DNA of 64,000 nt, from positions 5,301,221 to 5,365,220 of the forward strand of contig CM030711.1 of the NCBI GenBank assembly GCA_017979445.1. Reading direction: 5' to 3'. Position numbers and translations under genes: made by a program. Positions within the stretch are counted from its first letter, which is position 1; every line of letters begins with the position of its first letter. The notes below the pieces were generated by a model that saw only the letters and a program-made list of their open reading frames with translations, was not told the DNA's origin and ran no database searches. Source of the DNA: Akebia trifoliata. Its lineage: Eukaryota; Streptophyta; Magnoliopsida; Ranunculales; Lardizabalaceae. Shown in pieces: positions 60,450 through 64,000 of the stretch.

Positions 60450-60458
60450 TATATAGAA

Positions 60459-61554
60459 AGTAATTAAACAAATAAAAAGTAAAAAACCTTAACCTAGAAA
60501 AATAAAAAAATTTAATTCTTTAGGAACGTTTAGAGCGTCAAAATTTTAAAACTGAAAGTACCAAATTTGTCCTTGCACCTATGGCCCACATTAAGTTCAT
60601 TTAAAACTTCAATTTTGACTCGTAAAAGATTGTATTTTCGTTCAAATATTATGGGCGTACATTTTGTTAATGGAAATCTTTAAAAACTTACATTTTTTAC
60701 AAACGTAAGCCCAACTTCTTTTCATTCTTGCCAAGCAATTGTATGTGGTACTGGATATGCCAATCAAGGAGCTGATCTCATGCAACAGGAACGCATCATT
60801 AGTTTCTTATGGACTCTAATTAACTCTGCAAGATTCTATATAAATATGTTCACCAAGAATATCCCCTCTTAAAAAAAAATTATAGAAATTATCTGACATT
60901 AAAGGAGAGAGAAAAGAGTTAAAGCAAATCTCCTACAAAGAGATTATAGTTTAAAGGAATGTAAAGACTGCTGAAAACAAAATCAAGAGGGTATAGCTTA
61001 TTTGTAATTTAAAACATAAATCGAAGGATGATCTTGAAGATTACATGGCAAAAAGTATATTTTTTTTAATTTTAAAAACTATCAAACATGATTTTAGGGA
61101 CATACGATTGCAATTTTATTGGATTTTGGTCAAAATGACCTTTGATTATATTAAATTTAATTGTTAAGGTGAGGGTATTTTTGAAATCTAACTTTTGGTG
61201 TCGGAGCACTTCTACTCCACCTTCTCTAATTATAATAGTAACGATGTTTACCTTTCTTTCCCTTTTGTACAAATTAAATAATATATAAACAAAACGTGCA
61301 TAGATAACAATAAAAATATAAAAACATAAATCAAAAGTAAATTAAGAGAATAAATAACTATGTTCACGAGCAATGATGAGATCCTTTCTAGATCTCTAGC
61401 TTTCCTCTTCCACACTAAAACTTTTTTTTTTATTGGTAAAGAAGTGCATTTTCTGGCGGCACACATATCCTTACTATTATAATGAGAGAAGGCAGAGGAG
61501 AAGTGGTCTGGCACCAAAAGTTGGATTTCAAAAATGCCCCCACTCTTGAAGATC
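60459..61554. other. spacer, nothing recognised
   Basis: AT-rich sequence without a supported gene or repeat. Short frames at 61072-61517 on the minus strand have no family resemblance. Confidence 0.4.
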
Positions 61555-62060
61555 TGTGGAAATTTTAATTGATTGTAAATGAAGCAATGGAATGAAATAA
61601 GAAACCATAGTTACATAGCATATCTACTTAAGACAGTTGCACACAAACCATAGTTTCATTTGATGTTTTAAGTTATCTTAAACTACATATATGAGAAGAG
61701 GTACGACCCAGTCATTCTAGAGGACAAACTTTAGCCCGAATTTTTATATGTAATCATACATTTGTGGAGCGCCTAGCCGGCATGATTGAGTTATATATTT
61801 ATCCCTAAAGTAAGAAGAGAACCTCGGAATCTGTCATAGAAGAATGTTCTGCGTTGGCCTAACGAAATTTCCGTGTGGAGCCCATCTTTTTGTGTTCAAC
61901 CAGGGACCAAAAATTCAGCATGACGCGTGATTTCTAATTGTAATCATACATTTTAAGTACTTTTCACCTGTCTCTTTAGAAGTCCCTATCCAATTTGACC
62001 TAAATCCATATCAAGCTTTGGTGATGGAGGAGAATTCGGATGAAGAATCTGTAACAGTGG
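61555..62060 (-). pseudogene. deleted germin-like locus: both flanks, no gene
   Basis: 61557-61640 aligns with the 3' flank of GLP2 (about 28175-28272; AATTTTAATTGATTGTAA on). 61650-62060 aligns with its 5' flank (about 29343-29750; GTTTTAAGTTATCTTA, GGACCAAAAATT). The interval between them, about 1.07 kb in GLP2 that holds both exons, the intron and the TATA box, is missing. This is a scar of a complete GLP deletion. Confidence 0.85.
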
Positions 62061-63790
62061 AGAATCAGGGATTGAGAGGTATTAAATGGTGATCGGTGCT
62101 GAAGAGATTGATGCATGAGTGACCAATTCTGAACGGAAGGAAGGTTTAAGAACAGTGGATTGAGGATGAGAAAATCTTGATTGACACTAAGTCTAGATCA
62201 AGAAGATGAATTTCTATTATACTAGTAAAGCATCCAATTTTTATGCTTTCTCCATGTAACTCGTTTTCACAATAATTTTTTTGTCATTATTCTGAATAAA
62301 TAAATATGTGAAAGTTGCTAATTTCTCATGTCTTTTCCTTCGAATCTCTTGTGAGGAATGAAGATCGAGTTATTCGAAATAATAGATCTCATATTTCTGT
62401 CTTAAATAATTAATTTTTAACAAACATAGGATAGTTAGAATTAAGGTACCAGTCTTGGTCCTGGAAATTGAATCAAAATATGGAGAGGCCCGTTTATGGC
62501 CGTTTGAAAGATTCGGCCTTTCTATCATTGCACATTAGTGTTTTGGCACCAAGTATCTAAATTACCAGATTATTGGGCATCCTTCAACATTTGTATTTGA
62601 TCAATTATGATTTATACTCATTTACTAGATCCAAGCTTATATCATAAAAAGATAAAAAGTAAAATTGATTCTTGATTCTTAATTAAGATCTTAGTCAAAA
62701 AATTCTTCAAACCATTTTAAAAAATTCGTAAAATTTTCTCTAAATGAGGGACTAGATGATTTAATCGACTTTAATTTATTAATCCCGGAATATTTTAACC
62801 TTTTTACTCTTCGCCTTAATTTTGTTCACTTCAATATTCAAATCTTAAGAACAAGATGGACTTTTTTTGGAAGTTGAAGATGATGGGTTTTGGTAAGAAA
62901 CCCAAAATACATCATTGTAAATTTCCTGAAATATCTCTAATACTTTTCAAAATCTATTCAAAGTTACCAATTGATCCCAGCCGAATATTTATTGAATCCA
63001 AACTCTATTACTATGGTAAATATATGGTATTAATGAAATACTAAAACAATGTCGATGGTCTCATGGATAAAATTCATGAAAAATTCCCAATTGTGTGGTG
63101 CTGGTTTAACAAACAAAACTCCTAAAGTGGAAGAAACCATCATTGTTCATCACAAATGGAAAGTTGTGACAGAGGATATTCTAGAATATTTATTGATGTT
63201 TAGAATATATCAATTAGGATATTCTAGAATATTATATTAGACTAGTTTTCATATATCTTAGATGATGTAATCTATATAAATATCCATTAAAGCTAAATAA
63301 GGTATTTATAAAGAGTGCATTATCTTGGATGATATATTCTAAGTATCAATAAATATTCTAGAATATCCTCCCTGACAACCTTCCATTTGTGATGAAATAC
63401 ACTAACAATGATACAATGTATCTCATGCACCCTGTACAATACAATGTATCTTATTCTCAAACATTATTTAATCAGATTGAAATCTTCTGGTTATGGGCTT
63501 TCCGGATGGTAGAGCTTCTCGGAGGCTGAATGAAATGCTGCGAGGGATAAAAGAAATGCGTGTTTTACTCCATTGAGAGCTTCTCGTATTATTTAGAGAA
63601 GGTATTTCGGTGGCGGCTGCTCTTGCTAAACATGCATCAATCATAAAGTATTGAGCAACAAGTTATTTCTTTAAGATTTTTCAATTGCCTTTGATTGCAA
63701 GAAAAAACTATTTTGGTTATGTTACGGGACACCCTTTTTTCAGATCCATTTATATAAAATCTTGTTTGCTTAACACACACCAAAAACCTC
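62061..63790. other. spacer near the right edge
   Basis: AT-rich and mostly unexplained. It holds the inverted repeat 63149-63394. Short plus-strand frames at 62856-63240 have no recognisable domain. Confidence 0.4.
63149..63394. repeat. inverted repeat, arms about 64 bp
   Basis: The left arm begins CATCACAAATGGAAAGTTGT and the right arm ends ACAACCTTCCATTTGTGATG. Both contain GGATATTCTAGAATAT-type cores. The loop is about 117 bp. It could be a MITE or an LTR remnant; target duplications are not clear. Confidence 0.65.
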
Positions 63791-63799
63791 AAAAACAAA

Positions 63800-64000
63800 A
63801 TACAAAAAAAATGTCATAAGAACACTTTCTATGAAACACCAATGCAAAGTATTTGATATATAAAAATCAACTCAACGTTCAATACCTAATGAGGATTTCT
63901 TTACAAAACCAATTGATTGCAAAATGGAACAATGGAATGAAAATAAATAAATTGAATAGACAGAGTTTCTAATGAAGACATAGTTGCGCACAAAACACTT
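63800..64000 (-). other. 3' flank of a further germin-like gene beyond the window
   Basis: ATGTCATAAGAACACTTT, CCAATGCAAAGTATTTG, AATGGAATGAAA and GACATAGTTGCGCACAAAAC match in order the downstream flanks of GLP2 (28,080-28,277 region) and GLP1 (13,070-13,208). In GLP1 and GLP2 the stop codon lies about 31-36 bp beyond the equivalent of position 64000. No coding sequence of that gene is inside the window. Confidence 0.75.

Noticed and set aside
60211..60471. 86-codon minus-strand ORF
   Set aside because: Runs through the palindromic MITE at 60066-60449.
1..64000. CRISPR arrays, rRNA genes, bacterial-type operons
   Set aside because: No regularly spaced identical repeats and no rRNA-like blocks; all real genes have plant intron or PPR architecture.

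Overview
The window is nuclear DNA from a flowering plant, most likely a eudicot. It is AT-rich, has spliced genes with GT-AG introns, organelle-targeted PPR and CRM RNA-binding proteins, a germin-like protein cluster, and dense DNA transposons and MITEs. I see no rRNA, tRNA, CRISPR or bacterial-type organisation. The species cannot be fixed from the sequence alone.

Layout: (1) 1-4.2 kb is intergenic. (2) 4.2-11.0 kb holds two minus-strand genes for organelle RNA metabolism: a CRM-domain protein (three coding exons, 4226-7331) and an intronless PLS-class PPR protein (8739-10574). About 300 bp lying upstream of the CRM gene is present again upstream of the PPR gene, and the second copy carries a 674-bp hAT-type element with a perfect 8-bp target duplication. 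(3) 13.2-64.0 kb is a tandem germin-like protein (GLP) array. It has three intact two-exon genes (13244-14405, 28308-29082, 56658-57433), one truncated pseudogene (45421-45605), one locus where both flanks survive but the gene is deleted (61555-62060), and the 3' flank of a further GLP at the right edge. The spaces between the genes are diverged copies of one another, so many insertions can be compared with an uninterrupted copy in the same window.

The most unusual content is a set of CACTA transposons in the GLP spacers. CACTA-1 (15714-23955, 8242 bp, TSD TCA, 16-bp perfect TIR) has no transposase I can recognise. It carries same-sense exon fragments resembling CLC-d chloride channel, equilibrative nucleoside transporter, an unidentified gene, the MCM-binding protein ETG1, raffinose synthase and an amidase, mostly with intron splice sites retained. 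It sits inside a Mutator-like MITE, which itself interrupts a duplicated spacer. CACTA-2 (34098-43965, 9868 bp, TSD ATT) carries fragments of a clan-85 cytochrome P450, UDP-glucose 4-epimerase and a TFIIS-N/MED26-like domain, all on the minus strand. CACTA-3 (49737-51390) is a smaller relative with an empty site near 55.56 kb. The window thus shows a GLP cluster expanding by segmental duplication while gene-capturing CACTA elements, hAT elements, MULE-type MITEs and LINE fragments landed between the copies.

Functionally, the two RNA-binding genes probably act in chloroplasts or mitochondria, and the GLPs are secreted cupins of the cell wall. I see no pathway linking them. The captured fragments are broken and are not expected to encode the parent proteins.
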